Of a stretch of 64,000 bases of DNA, positions 26,027-38,900 are shown one piece after another; the first letter of the stretch is position 1, and the number at the start of each line of letters is the position of its first letter. A program made the position numbers and the translations under genes. The stretch spans positions 1 to 64,000 of the forward strand of contig JBHGNT010000087.1 in NCBI GenBank assembly GCA_043228905.1, given 5' to 3'. The notes under the pieces are model-generated. The model did not search any database, was not told the DNA's origin, and saw only the letters and a program-made list of their open reading frames with translations. The DNA is from Azolla caroliniana (taxonomy: Eukaryota; Polypodiophyta).

Positions 26027-26710
26027 GACCATTTTAATTTACCTACTACCTCTTCTCAACTCACTCCTCAAATTTGGTAATTTCGTCATGTCTCTCGACC
26101 TGAGTTTCAAAATCTTGATTTTTTAATTCCATATCGTATCTAGCATTGTTACCTTCGTTTCGCATGTTTGAACACAAAAATCCGATATCACATGAGCCAG
26201 GTATGAACATTTTAATTTACCTACTAGCTCTTCTCAACTCACTCCTCAAATTTGGTAATTTCGTCATGTCTCTCGACCTGAGTTTCAAAATCTTGATTTT
26301 TTAATTCCATATCGTATCTAGCATTGTTAGCTTCGTTTCGCATGTTTGAAAACAAAAATCCGATATCACACGAGCTAGGTATGAACATTTTCATTTACCT
26401 ACTAGCTCTTCTCAACTCACTCCTCAAATTTGGTAATTTCGTCATGTCTCTCGACCTGAGTTTCAAAATCTTGATTTTTTAATTCCATATCGTATCTAGC
26501 ATTGTTACCTTCGTTTCGCATGTTTGAACACAAAAATCCGATATCACACGAGCTAGGTATGAACATTTTCATTTACCTACTAGCTCTTCTTAACTCACTC
26601 CTCAAATTTGGTAATTTCGTCATGTCTCTCGACCTGAGTTTTAAAATCTTGATTTTTTAATTCCATATCGTATCTAGCATTGTTACCTTCGTTTCGCATG
26701 TTTGAACACA

Positions 26711-26779
26711 AAAATCCGATATCACACGAGCCAGGTATGAACATTTTAATTTACCTACTAGCTCTTCTCAACACACTCC
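26711..26779 (+). repeat. Truncated monomer junction 6
   Basis: Same deletion, 1727 bp after junction 5: nine full units, one truncated unit and one 10-bp insertion. This is the last truncated unit seen; none occurs in the remaining 37 kb. Confidence 0.9.
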
Positions 26780-27387
26780 ATATCATAGCTAGCGTTGTTA
26801 GCTTCGAATCGCATGTTTGAACACAAAAATCCGATATCACACGAGCCAGGTATGAACATTTTCATTTACTCAAGGGCTCCTCTCAACTCACTCCTCAAAT
26901 TTGCTAATTTCATCATGTCTCTCGACCTGAGTTTCAAAATCTTGACTTTTTAATTTCATATCATAGCTAGCGATGTTAGCTTCGTTTCGCATGTTTGAAC
27001 ACAAAAATCCGATATCACACGAGCCAGGTATGAACATTTTAATTTACCTACTAGCTCTTCTCAACTCACTCCTCAAATTTGCTAATTTCGTCATGTCTCT
27101 CGACCTGAGTTTCAAAATCTTGATTTTTTAATTCCATATCATAGCTAGCGTTGTTAGCTTCGAATCGCATGTTTGAACACAAAAATCCGATATCACACGA
27201 GCCAGGTATGAACATTTTCATTTACTCAAGGGCTCCCCTCAACTCACTCCTCAAATTTGCTAATTTCGTCATGTCTCTCGACCTGAGTTTCAAAATCTTG
27301 ATTTTTTAATTCCATATCATAGCTAGCGTTGTTAGCTTCGAATCGCATGTTTGAACACAAAAATCCGATATCACACGAGCCAGGTAT

Positions 27388-27397
27388 GACCAAGTAT
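27388..27397 (+). repeat. 10-bp insertion, copy 6
   Basis: Lies 1371 bp after copy 5 (seven full units, one 115-bp truncated unit and the 10-bp insertion). It has the same linked gaccatttta and ctacctcttc variants. Confidence 0.9.
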
Positions 27398-27991
27398 GAC
27401 CATTTTAATTTACCTACTACCTCTTCTCAACTCACTCCTCAAATTTGGTAATTTCGTCATGTCTCTCGACCTGAGTTTCAAAATCTTGATTTTTTAATTC
27501 CATATCGTATCTAGCATTGTTACCTTCGTTTCGCATGTTTGAACACAAAAATCCGATATCACATGAGCCAGGTATGAACATTTTAATTTACCTACTAGCT
27601 CTTCTCAACTCACTCCTCAAATTTGGTAATTTCGTCATGTCTCTCGACCTGAGTTTCAAAATCTTGATTTTTTAATTCCATATCGTATCTAGCATTGTTA
27701 GCTTCGTTTCGCATGTTTGAACACAAAAATTCGATATCACACGAGCTAGGTATGAACATTTTCATTTACCTACTAGCTCTTCTCAACTCACTCCTCAAAT
27801 TTGGTAATTTCGTCATGTCTCTCGACCTGAGTTTCAAAATCTTGATTTTTTAATTCCATATCATAGCTAGCGTTGTTAGCTTCGAATCGCATGTTTGAAC
27901 ACAAAAATCCGATATCACACGAGCCAGGTATGAACATTTTCATTTACTCAAGGGCTCCTCTCAACTCACTCCTCAAATTTGCTAATTTCGT

Positions 27992-28169
27992 CATGTCTCT
28001 CGACCTGAGTTTCAAAATCTTGATTTTTTAATTCTATATCATAGCTAGCTTTGTTTGCTTCGATTCGCATGTTTGAACACAAAAATCAGATATCACACGA
28101 GCCAGGTAGGAACATTTTCATTTCCGAACGGGCTCTTCTCCACTCCCTCCTCTAATTTGCTAATTTCTT
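27992..28169 (+). repeat. Highly diverged monomer, copy 1
   Basis: Unit with agctttgtttgcttcg, atcagatatc, ggtaggaac, catttccgaacggg and ccactccctcctctaatttg, followed by atttcttcatg. It is exactly 178 bp despite many substitutions. The ccgaacggg segment replaces actcaaggg and removes an antisense stop codon, which explains the longest antisense reading frames in the window. Confidence 0.88.
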
Positions 28170-29771
28170 CATGTCTCTCGACCTGAGTTTCAAAATCTTG
28201 ATTTTTTAATTCCATATCATAGCTAGCGTTGTTAGCTTCGAATCGCATGTTTGAACACAAAAATCCGATATCACACGAGCCAGGTATGAACATTTTCATT
28301 TACTCAAGGGCTCCCCTCAACTCACTCCTCAAATTTGCTAATTTCGTCATGTCTCTCGACCTGAGTTTCAAAATCTTGATTTTTTAATTCCATATCATAG
28401 CTAGCGTTGTTAGCTTCGAATCGCATGTTTGAACACAAAAATCCGATATCACACGAGCCAGGTATGAACATTTTCATTTACTCAAGGGCTCCCCTCAACT
28501 CACTCCTCAAATTTGGTAATTTCGTCATGTCTCTCGACCTGAGTTTCAAAATCTTGATTTTTTAATTCCATATCGTATCTAGCATTGTTAGCTTCGTTTC
28601 GCATGTTTGAAAACAAAAATCCGATATCACACGAGCTAGGTATGAACATTTTCATTTACCTACTAGCTCTTCTCAACTCACTCCTCAAATTTGGTAATTT
28701 CGTCATGTCTCTCGACCTGAGTTTCAAAATCTTGATTTTTTAATTCCATATCATACCTAGCGTTCTTAGCTTCGAATCGCATGTTTGAACACAAAAATCC
28801 GATATCACACGAGCCAGGTATGAACATTTTCATTTACTCAAGGGCTCCCCTCAACTCACTCCTCAAATTTACTAATTTCCTCATGTCTCTCGACCTGAGT
28901 TTCAAAATCTTGATTTTTTAATTCTATCTCATAGCTAGCGTTGTTAGCTTCGAATCGCATGTTTGAACACAAAAATCCGATATCACACGAGCCAGGTATG
29001 AACATTTTCATTTACTCAAGGGCTCCTCTCAACTCACTACTCAAATTTGGTAATTTCGTCATGTCTCTCGACCTGAGATTCAAAATCTTGATTTTTTAAT
29101 TCCATATCATAGCTAGCGTTGTTAGCTTCGAATCGCATGTTTGAACACAAAAATCTGATGTAACACGACCCAAGTATGAACATTTTAATTTACCTACTAG
29201 CTCTTCTCCACTCACTCCTCAAATTTGGTAATTTCGTCATGTCTCTCGACCTGAGTTTCAAAATCTTGATTTTTTAATTCCATATTGTATCTAGCATTGT
29301 TAGCTTCGGTTCGCATGTTTGAACACAAAAATCCGATATCACACGAGCTAGGTATGAACATTTTCATTTACCTACTAGCTCTTCTCAACTCACTCCTCAA
29401 ATTTGGTAATTTCGTCATGTCTCTCGACCTGAGTTTCAAAATCTTGATTTTTTAATTCCATATCATAGCTAGCATTGTTAGCTTCGAATCGCATGTTTGA
29501 ACACAAAAATCCGATATCACACGAGCCAGGTATGAACATTTTCATTTACTCAAGGGCTCCCCTCAACTCACTACTCAAATTTGGTAATTTCGTCATGTCT
29601 CTCGACCTGAGTTTCAAAATCTTGATCTTTTAATTTCATATCATAGCTAGCGTTGTTAGCTTCGGTTCGCATGTTTGAACACAAAAATCCGATATCACAC
29701 GAGCCAGGTATGAACAGTTTCATTTACTCACGGCCCCTTCTCCACTCCCTCCTCAAATTTGCTAATTTCAT

Positions 29772-29949
29772 CATGTCTCTCGACCTGAGTTTCAAAATCT
29801 TGATTTTTTAATTCTATATCATAGCTAGCTTTGTTTGCTTCGATTCGCATGTTTGAACACAAAAAGCAGATATCACACGAGCCAGGTAGGAACATTTTCA
29901 TTTCCGAACGGGCTCTTCTCCACTCCCTCCTCTAATTTGCTAATTTCTT
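29772..29949 (+). repeat. Highly diverged monomer, copy 2
   Basis: As copy 1, but with aaaagcagatatc instead of aaaatcagatatc, and followed by a unit start reading ctcttgacc. It lies 1780 bp (10 units) after copy 1. Confidence 0.88.
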
Positions 29950-30423
29950 CATGTCTCTTGACCTGAGTTTCAAAATCTTGATTTTTTAATTCCATATCAT
30001 AGCTAGCGTTGTTAGCTTCGAATCGCATGTTTGAACACAAAAATCCGATATCACACGAGCCAGGTATGAACATTTTCATTTACTCAAGGGCTCCTCTCAA
30101 CTCACTACTCAAATTTGCTAATTTCGTCATGTCTCTCGACCTGAGTTTCAAAATCTTGATTTTTTAATTCCATATCATAGCTAGCGTTGTTAGCTTCGAA
30201 TCGCATGTTTGAACACAAAAATCCGATATCACACGAGCCAGGTATGAACATTTTCATTTACTCAAGGGCTCCCCTCAACTCACTCCTCAAATTTGCTAAT
30301 TTCGTCATGTCTCTCGACCTGAGTTTCAAAATCTTGATTTTTTAATTCCATATCATAGCTAGCGTTGTTAGCTTCGAATCGCATGTTTGAACACAAAAAT
30401 CCGATATCACACGAGCCAGGTAT

Positions 30424-30433
30424 GACCAAGTAT
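30424..30433 (+). repeat. 10-bp insertion, copy 7
   Basis: Lies 3036 bp after copy 6, as part of the large tandem duplication, with the same linked variants. Confidence 0.9.
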
Positions 30434-31027
30434 GACCATTTTAATTTACCTACTACCTCTTCTCAACTCACTCCTCAAATTTGGTAATTTCGTCATGTCT
30501 CTCGACCTGAGTTTCAAAATCTTGATTTTTTAATTCCATATCGTATCTAGCATTGTTACCTTCGTTTCGCATGTTTGAACACAAAAATCCGATATCACAT
30601 GAGCCAGGTATGAACATTTTAATTTACCTACTAGCTCTTCTCAACTCACTCCTCAAATTTGGTAATTTCGTCATGTCTCTCGACCTGAGTTTCAAAATCT
30701 TGATTTTTTAATTCCATATCGTATCTAGCATTGTTAGCTTCGTTTCGCATGTTTGAACACAAAAATTCGATATCACACGAGCTAGGTATGAACATTTTCA
30801 TTTACCTACTAGCTCTTCTCAACTCACTCCTCAAATTTGGTAATTTCGTCATGTCTCTCGACCTGAGTTTCAAAATCTTGATTTTTTAATTCCATATCAT
30901 AGCTAGCGTTGTTAGCTTCGAATCGCATGTTTGAACACAAAAATCCGATATCACACGAGCCAGGTATGAACATTTTCATTTACTCAAGGGCTCCTCTCAA
31001 CTCACTCCTCAAATTTGCTAATTTCGT

Positions 31028-31205
31028 CATGTCTCTCGACCTGAGTTTCAAAATCTTGATTTTTTAATTCTATATCATAGCTAGCTTTGTTTGCTTCGAT
31101 TCGCATGTTTGAACACAAAAATCAGATATCACACGAGCCAGGTAGGAACATTTTCATTTCCGAACGGGCTCTTCTCCACTCCCTCCTCTAATTTGCTAAT
31201 TTCTT
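31028..31205 (+). repeat. Highly diverged monomer, copy 3
   Basis: Equivalent of copy 1, 3036 bp downstream, with aaaatcagatatc. Confidence 0.88.
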
Positions 31206-32807
31206 CATGTCTCTCGACCTGAGTTTCAAAATCTTGATTTTTTAATTCCATATCATAGCTAGCGTTGTTAGCTTCGAATCGCATGTTTGAACACAAAAAT
31301 CCGATATCACACGAGCCAGGTATGAACATTTTCATTTACTCAAGGGCTCCCCTCAACTCACTCCTCAAATTTGCTAATTTCGTCATGTCTCTCGACCTGA
31401 GTTTCAAAATCTTGATTTTTTAATTCCATATCATAGCTAGCGTTGTTAGCTTCGAATCGCATGTTTGAACACAAAAATCCGATATCACACGAGCCAGGTA
31501 TGAACATTTTCATTTACTCAAGGGCTCCCCTCAACTCACTCCTCAAATTTGGTAATTTCGTCATGTCTCTCGACCTGAGTTTCAAAATCTTGATTTTTTA
31601 ATTCCATATCGTATCTAGCATTGTTAGCTTCGTTTCGCATGTTTGAAAACAAAAATCCGATATCACACGAGCTAGGTATGAACATTTTCATTTACCTACT
31701 AGCTCTTCTCAACTCACTCCTCAAATTTGGTAATTTCGTCATGTCTCTCGACCTGAGTTTCAAAATCTTGATTTTTTAATTCCATATCATAGCTAGCGTT
31801 CTTAGCTTCGAATCGCATGTTTGAACACAAAAATCCGATATCACACGAGCCAGGTATGAACATTTTCATTTACTCAAGGGCTCCCCTCAACTCACTCCTC
31901 AAATTTACTAATTTCCTCATGTCTCTCGACCTGAGTTTCAAAATCTTGATTTTTTAATTCTATCTCATAGCTAGCGTTGTTAGCTTCGAATCGCATGTTT
32001 GAACACAAAAATCCGATATCACACGAGCCAGGTATGAACATTTTCATTTACTCAAGGGCTCCTCTCAACTCACTACTCAAATTTGGTAATTTCGTCATGT
32101 CTCTCGACCTGAGATTCAAAATCTTGATTTTTTAATTCCATATCATAGCTAGCGTTGTTAGCTTCGAATCGCATGTTTGAACACAAAAATCTGATGTAAC
32201 ACGACCCAAGTATGAACATTTTAATTTACCTACTAGCTCTTCTCCACTCACTCCTCAAATTTGGTAATTTCGTCATGTCTCTCGACCTGAGTTTCAAAAT
32301 CTTTATTTTTTAATTCCATATTGTATCTAGCATTGTTAGCTTCGGTTCGCATGTTTGAACACAAAAATCCGATATCACACGAGCTAGGTATGAACATTTT
32401 CATTTACCTACTAGCTCTTCTCAACTCACTCCTCAAATTTGGTAATTTCGTCATGTCTCTCGACCTGAGTTTCAAAATCTTGATTTTTTAATTCCATATC
32501 ATAGCTAGCATTGTTAGCTTCGAATCGCATGTTTGAACACAAAAATCCGATATCACACGAGCCAGGTATGAACATTTTCATTTACTCAAGGGCTCCCCTC
32601 AACTCACTACTCAAATTTGGTAATTTCGTCATGTCTCTCGACCTGAGTTTCAAAATCTTGATCTTTTAATTTCATATCATAGCTAGCGTTGTTAGCTTCG
32701 GTTCGCATGTTTGAACCCAAAAATCCGATATCACACGAGCCAGGTATGAACAGTTTCATTTACTCACGGCCCCTTCTCCACTCCCTCCTCAAATTTGCTA
32801 ATTTCAT

Positions 32808-32985
32808 CATGTCTCTCGACCTGAGTTTCAAAATCTTGATTTTTTAATTCTATATCATAGCTAGCTTTGTTTGCTTCGATTCGCATGTTTGAACACAAAA
32901 AGCAGATATCACACGAGCCAGGTAGGAACATTTTCATTTCCGAACGGGCTCTTCTCCACTCCCTCCTCTAATTTGCTAATTTCTT
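32808..32985 (+). repeat. Highly diverged monomer, copy 4
   Basis: Equivalent of copy 2, 3036 bp downstream, with aaaagcagatatc and a following ctcttgacc. Confidence 0.88.
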
Positions 32986-33689
32986 CATGTCTCTTGACCT
33001 GAGTTTCAAAATCTTGATTTTTTAATTCCATATCATAGCTAGCGTTGTTAGCTTCGAATCGCATGTTTGAACACAAAAATCCGATATCACACGAGCCAGG
33101 TATGAACATTTTCATTTACTCAAGGGCTCCTCTCAACTCACTACTCAAATTTGCTAATTTCGTCATGTCTCTCGACCTGAGTTTCAAAATCTTGATTTTT
33201 TAATTCCATATCATAGCTAGCGTTGTTAGCTTCGAATCGCATGTTTGAACACAAAAATCTGATATCACACGACCGAAGTATGAACATTTTAATTTACCTA
33301 CTAGCTCTTCTCAACTCACTCCTCAAATTTGGTAATTTCGTCATGTCTCTCGACCTGAGTTTCAAAATCTTGATTTTTTAATTCCATATCGTATCTAGCA
33401 TTGTTAGCTTCGTTTCGCATGTTTGAAAACAAAAATCCGATATCACACGAGCTAGGTATGAACATTTTCATTTACCTACTAGCTCTTCTCAACTCACTCC
33501 TCAAATTTGGTAATTTCGTCATGTCTCTCGACCTGAGTTTCAAAATCTTGATTTTTTAATTCCATATCGTATCTAGCATTGTTACCTTCGTTTCGCATGT
33601 TTGAACACAAAAATCCGATATCACACGAGCCAGGTATGAACATTTTCATTTACTCAAGGGCTCCCCTCAACTCACTCCTCAAATTTGGT

Positions 33690-34795
33690 AATTTCGTCAT
33701 GTCTCTCGACCTGAGTTTCAAAATCTTGATTTTTTAATTCCATATCGTATCTAGCATTGTTAGCTTTGTTTCGCATGTTTGAAAACAAAAATCCGATATC
33801 ACACGAGCTAGGTATGAACATTTTCATTTACCTACTAGCTCTTCTCAACTCACTCCTCAAATTTGGTAATTTCGTCATATCTCTCGACCTGAGTTTCAAA
33901 ATCTTGATTTTTTAATTCCATATCATAGCTAGCGTTGTTAGCTTCGAATCGCATGTTTGAACACAAAAATCCGATATCACACGAGCCAGGTATGAACATT
34001 TTCATTTACTCAAGGGCTCCTCTCAACTCACTCCTCAAATTTGGTAATTTCGTCATGTCTCTCGACCTGAGTTTCAAAATCTTGATTTTTTAATTCCATA
34101 TCATAGCTAGCGTTCTTAGCTTCGAATCGCATGTTTGAACACAAAAATCCGATATCACACGAGCCAGGTATGAACATTTTCATTTACTCAAGGGCTCCCC
34201 TCAACTCACTCCTCAAATTTACTAATTTCCTCATGTCTCTCGACCTGAGTTTCAAAATCTTGATTTTTTAATTCCATATCGTATCTAGCATTGTTAGCTT
34301 TGTTTCGCATGTTTGAAAACAAAAATCCGATATCACACGAGCTAGGTATGAACATTTTCATTTACCTACTAGCTCTTCTCAACTCACTCCTCAAATTTGG
34401 TAATTTCGTCATATCTCTCGACCTGAGTTTCAAAATCTTGATTTTTTAATTCCATATCATAGCTAGCGTTGTTAGCTTCGAATCGCATGTTTGAACACAA
34501 AAATCCGATATCACACGAGCCAGGTATGAACATTTTCATTTACTCAAGGGCTCCTCTCAACTCACTCCTCAAATTTGGTAATTTCGTCATGTCTCTCGAC
34601 CTGAGTTTCAAAATCTTGATTTTTTAATTCCATATCATAGCTAGCGTTCTTAGCTTCGAATCGCATGTTTGAACACAAAAATCCGATATCACACGAGCCA
34701 GGTATGAACATTTTCATTTACTCAAGGGCTCCCCTCAACTCACTCCTCAAATTTACTAATTTCCTCATGTCTCTCGACCTGAGTTTCAAAATCTT
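33690..34795 (+). repeat. 534-bp (three-unit) tandem duplication
   Basis: About 33700-34265 repeats at 34230-34800 with an offset of exactly 534 bp. Shared rare markers are gctttgtttcgc with gaaaac (33764 and 34298), cgtcatatctctc in the next unit, and gcgttcttagc in the third. The junction keeps the phase exactly, as expected from unequal exchange between aligned units. Confidence 0.88.
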
Positions 34796-35970
34796 GATTT
34801 TTTAATTCTATCTCATAGCTAGCGTTGTTAGCTTCGAATCGCATGTTTGAACACAAAAATCCGATATCACACGAGCCAGGTATGAACATTTTCATTTACT
34901 CAAGGGCTCCTCTCAACTCACTACTCAAATTTGGTAATTTCGTCATGTCTCTCGACCTGAGATTCAAAATCTTGATTTTTTAATTCCATATCATAGCTAG
35001 CGTTGTTAGCTTCGAATCGCATGTTTGAACACAAAAATCTGATGTAACACGACCCAAGTATGAACATTTTAATTTACCTACTAGCTCTTCTCCACTCACT
35101 CCTCAAATTTGGTAATTTCGTCATGTCTCTCGACCTGAGTTTCAAAATCTTTATTTTTTAATTCCATATTGTATCTAGCATTGTTAGCTTCGGTTCGCAT
35201 GTTTGAACACAAAAATCCGATATCACACGAGCTAGGTATGAACATTTTCATTTACCTACTAGCTCTTCTCAACTCACTCCTCAAATTTGGTAATTTCGTC
35301 ATGTCTCTCGACCTGAGTTTCAAAATCTTGATTTTTTAATTCCATATCATAGCTAGCATTGTTAGCTTCGAATCGCATGTTTGAACACAAAAATCCGATA
35401 TCACACGAGCCAGGTATGAACATTTTCATTTACTCAAGGGCTCCCCTCAACTCACTACTCAAATTTGGTAATTTCGTCATGTCTCTCGACCTGAGTTTCA
35501 AAATCTTGATCTTTTAATTTCATATCATAGCTAGCGTTGTTAGCTTCGGTTCGCATGTTTGAACCCAAAAATCCGATATCACACGAGCCAGGTATGAACA
35601 GTTTCATTTACTCACGGCCCCTTCTCCACTCCCTCCTCAAATTTGCTAATTTCATCATGTCTCTCGACCTGAGTTTCAAAATCTTGATTTTTTAATTCTA
35701 TATCATAGCTAGCTTTGTTTGCTTCGATTCGCATGTTTGAACACAAAAAGCAGATATCACACGAGCCAGGTAGGAACATTTTCATTTCCGAACGGGCTCT
35801 TCTCCACTCCCTCCTCTAATTTGCTAATTTCTTCATGTCTCTTGACCTGAGTTTCAAAATCTTGATTTTTTAATTCCATATCATAGCTAGCGTTGTTAGC
35901 TTCGAATCGCATGTTTGAACACAAAAATCCGATATCACACGAGCCAGGTATGAACATTTTCATTTACTCA
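34560..35970 (+). repeat. Third, partial copy of the large duplication (copy C)
   Basis: Matches 31710-33120 at an offset of 2848 bp (16 units). It carries the two private states of copy B, ctttatttttta (35149) and gaacccaaaa (about 35564), not those of copy A, so it was copied from B after B had diverged from A. Confidence 0.88.
35656..35833 (+). repeat. Highly diverged monomer, copy 5
   Basis: Equivalent of copy 4, 2848 bp (16 units) downstream, inside the third partial copy of the large duplication. Confidence 0.88.
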
Positions 35971-38900
35971 AGGGCTCCCCTCAACTCACTCCTCAAATTT
36001 GCTAATTTCGTCATGTCTCTCAACCTGAGTTTCAAAATCTTGATTTTTTAATTCCATATCATAGCTAGCATTGTTAGCTTCGAATCGCATGTTTGAACAC
36101 AAAAATCCGATATCACACGAGCCAGGTATGAACATTTTCATTTACTCAAGGGCTCCCCTCAACTCACTCCTCAAATTTACTAATTTCCTCATGTCTCTCG
36201 ACCTGAGTTTCAAAATCTTGATTTTTTAATTCTATCTCATAGCTAGCGTTGTTAGCTTCGATTCGCATATTTGAACACAAAAATCCGATATCACACGAGC
36301 CAGGTATGAACATTTTCATTTACTCAAGGGCTCCTCTCAACTCACTACTGAAATTTGGTAATTTCGTCATGTCTCTCGACCTGAGTTTCAAAATCTTCAT
36401 CTTTTAATTTCATATCATAGCTAGCGTTGTTAGCTTCGTTTCGCATGTTTGAACACAAAAATCCGATATCACACGAGCTAGGTATGAACATTTTCATTTA
36501 CCTACTAGCTCTTCTCAACTCACTCCTCAAATTTGGTAATTTCGTCATGTCTCTCGACCTGAGTTTCAAAATCTTGATTTTTTAATTCCATATCATAGCT
36601 AGCGTTGTTAGCTTCGAATCGCATGTTTGAACACAAAAATCCGATATCACACGAGCCAGGTATGAACATTTTCATTTACTCAAGGGCTCCTCTCAACTCA
36701 CTCCTCAAATTTGGTAATTTCGTCATGTCTCTCGAGCTGAGTTTCAAAATCTTGACTTTTTAATTCCATATCATAGCTAGCGATGTTAGCTTCGTTTCGC
36801 ATGTTTGAACACAAAAATCCGATATAACACGAGCCAGGTATGAACATTTTCATTTACCTACTAGCTCTTCTCAACTCACTCCTCAAATTTGCTAATTTCC
36901 TCATGTCTCTCGACCTGAGTTTCAAAATCTTGATTTTTTAATTCCATATCATAGCTAGCGTTCTTAGCTTCGAATCGCATGTTTGAACACAAAAATCCGA
37001 TATCACACGAGCCAGGTATGAACATTTTCATTTACTCAAGGGCTCCCCTCAACTCACTCCTCAAATTTGCTAATTTCCTCATGTCTCTCAACCTGAGTTT
37101 CAAAATCTTGATTTTTTAATTCCATATCATAGCTAGCATTGTTAGCTTCGATTCGCATGTTTGAACACAAAAATCCGATATCACACGAGCCAGGTATGAA
37201 CATTTTCATTTACTCAAGGGCTCCTCTCAACTCACTACTCAAATTTGGTAATTTCGTCATGTCTCTCGACCTGAGATTCAAAATCTTGATTTTTTAATTC
37301 CATATCATAGCTAGCATTGTTAGCTTCGAATCGCATGTTTGAACACAAAAATCCGATATCACACGAGCCAGGTATGAACATTTTCATTTACTCAAGGGCT
37401 CCCCTCAACTCACTCCTCAAATTTACTAATTTCCTCATGTCTCTCGACCTGAGTTTCAAAATCTTGATTTTTTAATTCTATCTCATAGCTAGCGTTGTTA
37501 TCTTCGATTCGCATGTTTGAACACAAAAATCCGATATCACACGAGCCAGGTATGAACATTTTCATTTACTCAAGGGCTCCTCTCAACTCACTACTGAAAT
37601 TTGGTAATTTCGTCATGTCTCTCGACCCGAGTTTCAAAATCTTCATCTTTTAATTTCATATCATAGCTAGCGTTGTTAGCTTCGTTTCGCATGTTTGAAC
37701 ACAAAAATCCGATATCACACGAGCTAGGTATGAACATTTTCATTTACCTACTAGGTCTTCTCAACTCACTCCTCAAATTTGGTAATTTCGTCATGTCTCT
37801 CGACCTGAGTTTCAAAATCTTGATTTTTTAATTCCATATCATAGCTAGCGTTGTTAGCTTCGAATCGCATGTTTGAACACAAAAATCCGATATCACACGA
37901 GCCAGGTATGAACATTTTCATTTACTCAAGGGCTCCTCTCAACTCACTCCTCAAATTTGCTAATTTCGTCATGTCTCTCGACCTGAGTTTCAAAATCTTG
38001 ACTTTTTAATTCCATATCATAGCTAGCGATGTTAGCTTCGTTTCGCATGTTTGAACACAAAAATCCGATATCACACGAGCCAGGTATGAACATTTTCATT
38101 TACCTACTAGCTCTTCTCAACTCACTCCTCAAATTTGCTAATTTCGTCATGTCTCTCGACCTGAGTTTCAAAATCTTGATTTTTTAATTCCATATCATAG
38201 CTAGCGTTCTTAGCTTCGAATCGCATGTTTGAACACAAAAATCCGATATCACACGAGCCAGGTATGAACATTTTCATTTACTCAAGGGCTCCCCTCAACT
38301 CACTCCTCAAATTTGCTAATTTCCTCATGTCTCTCGACCTGAGTTTCAAAATCTTGATTTTTTAATTCCATATCATAGCTAGCATTGTTAGCTTCGAATC
38401 GCATGTTTGAACACAAAAATCCGATATCACACGAGCCAGGTATGAACATTTTCATTTACTCAAGGGCTCCTCTCAACTCACTACTCAAATTTGGTAATTT
38501 CGTCATGTCTCTCGACCTGAGATTCAAAATCTTGATTTTTTAATTCCATAACATAGCTAGCGTTGTTAGCTTCGAATCGCATGTTTAAACGCAAAAATCT
38601 GATATCACACGACCCAAGTATGAACATTTTAATTTACCTACTAGCTCTTCTCCACTCACTCCTCAAATTTGGTAATTTCGTCATGTCTCTCGACCTGAGT
38701 TTCAAAATCTTGATTTTTTAATTCCATATCGTATCTAGCATTGTTACCTTCGTTTCGCATGTTTGAACACAAAAATCCGATATCACACGAGCCAGGTATG
38801 AACATTTTCATTTACTCAAGGGCTCCCCTCAACTCACTCCTCAAATTTGGTAATTTCGTCATGTCTCTCGACCTGAGTTTCAAAATCTTGATTTTTTAAT

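Larger units (their letters stand above)
25400..27610 (+). repeat. 1371-bp tandem duplication
   Basis: The stretch about 25400-26240 recurs at about 26780-27610 with a spacing of 1371 bp. Shared rare markers are atttcatcatg (about 25547 and 26918), the 10-bp insertion with gaccatttta (26017, 27388), ctacctcttc, and tatcacatgag. The spacing equals the 1361-bp higher-order period plus the 10-bp insertion, so the block was born from the neighbouring higher-order repeat. Confidence 0.85.
27080..30115 (+). repeat. 3036-bp tandem duplication, copy A
   Basis: Seventeen units plus one 10-bp insertion (17 x 178 + 10 = 3036). It holds two of the most diverged monomers of the window (27992-28169 and 29772-29949), a tactcacggcccc monomer near 29727, and a gatgtaacacgac monomer near 29158. 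Differences noted from copy B: catacctag at about 28753, cttgatttttt at about 29265, and gaacacaaaa at about 29680. The similarity continues past the nominal end to about 30220 (matching to about 33260). Confidence 0.92.
30116..33151 (+). repeat. 3036-bp tandem duplication, copy B
   Basis: Matches copy A base for base over long stretches at a constant 3036-bp offset. Private states are catagctag at about 31789, ctttatttttta at 32301 and gaacccaaaa at about 32716. I noted only a handful of differences over about 3 kb. The match to copy A ends near 33260, where this copy reads cgaccgaagtatg. Confidence 0.92.

Noticed and set aside
28093-28299. 68-codon antisense reading frame, also at 29873-30079, 31129-31335, 32909-33115 and 35757-35963
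   Set aside because: It spans just over one satellite unit and exists only where ccgaacggg replaces actcaaggg, removing an antisense stop. The five copies are the block duplicates of two parent monomers and differ by one residue. Because 178 is not a multiple of 3, the frame cannot continue through the array. No coding features are visible.
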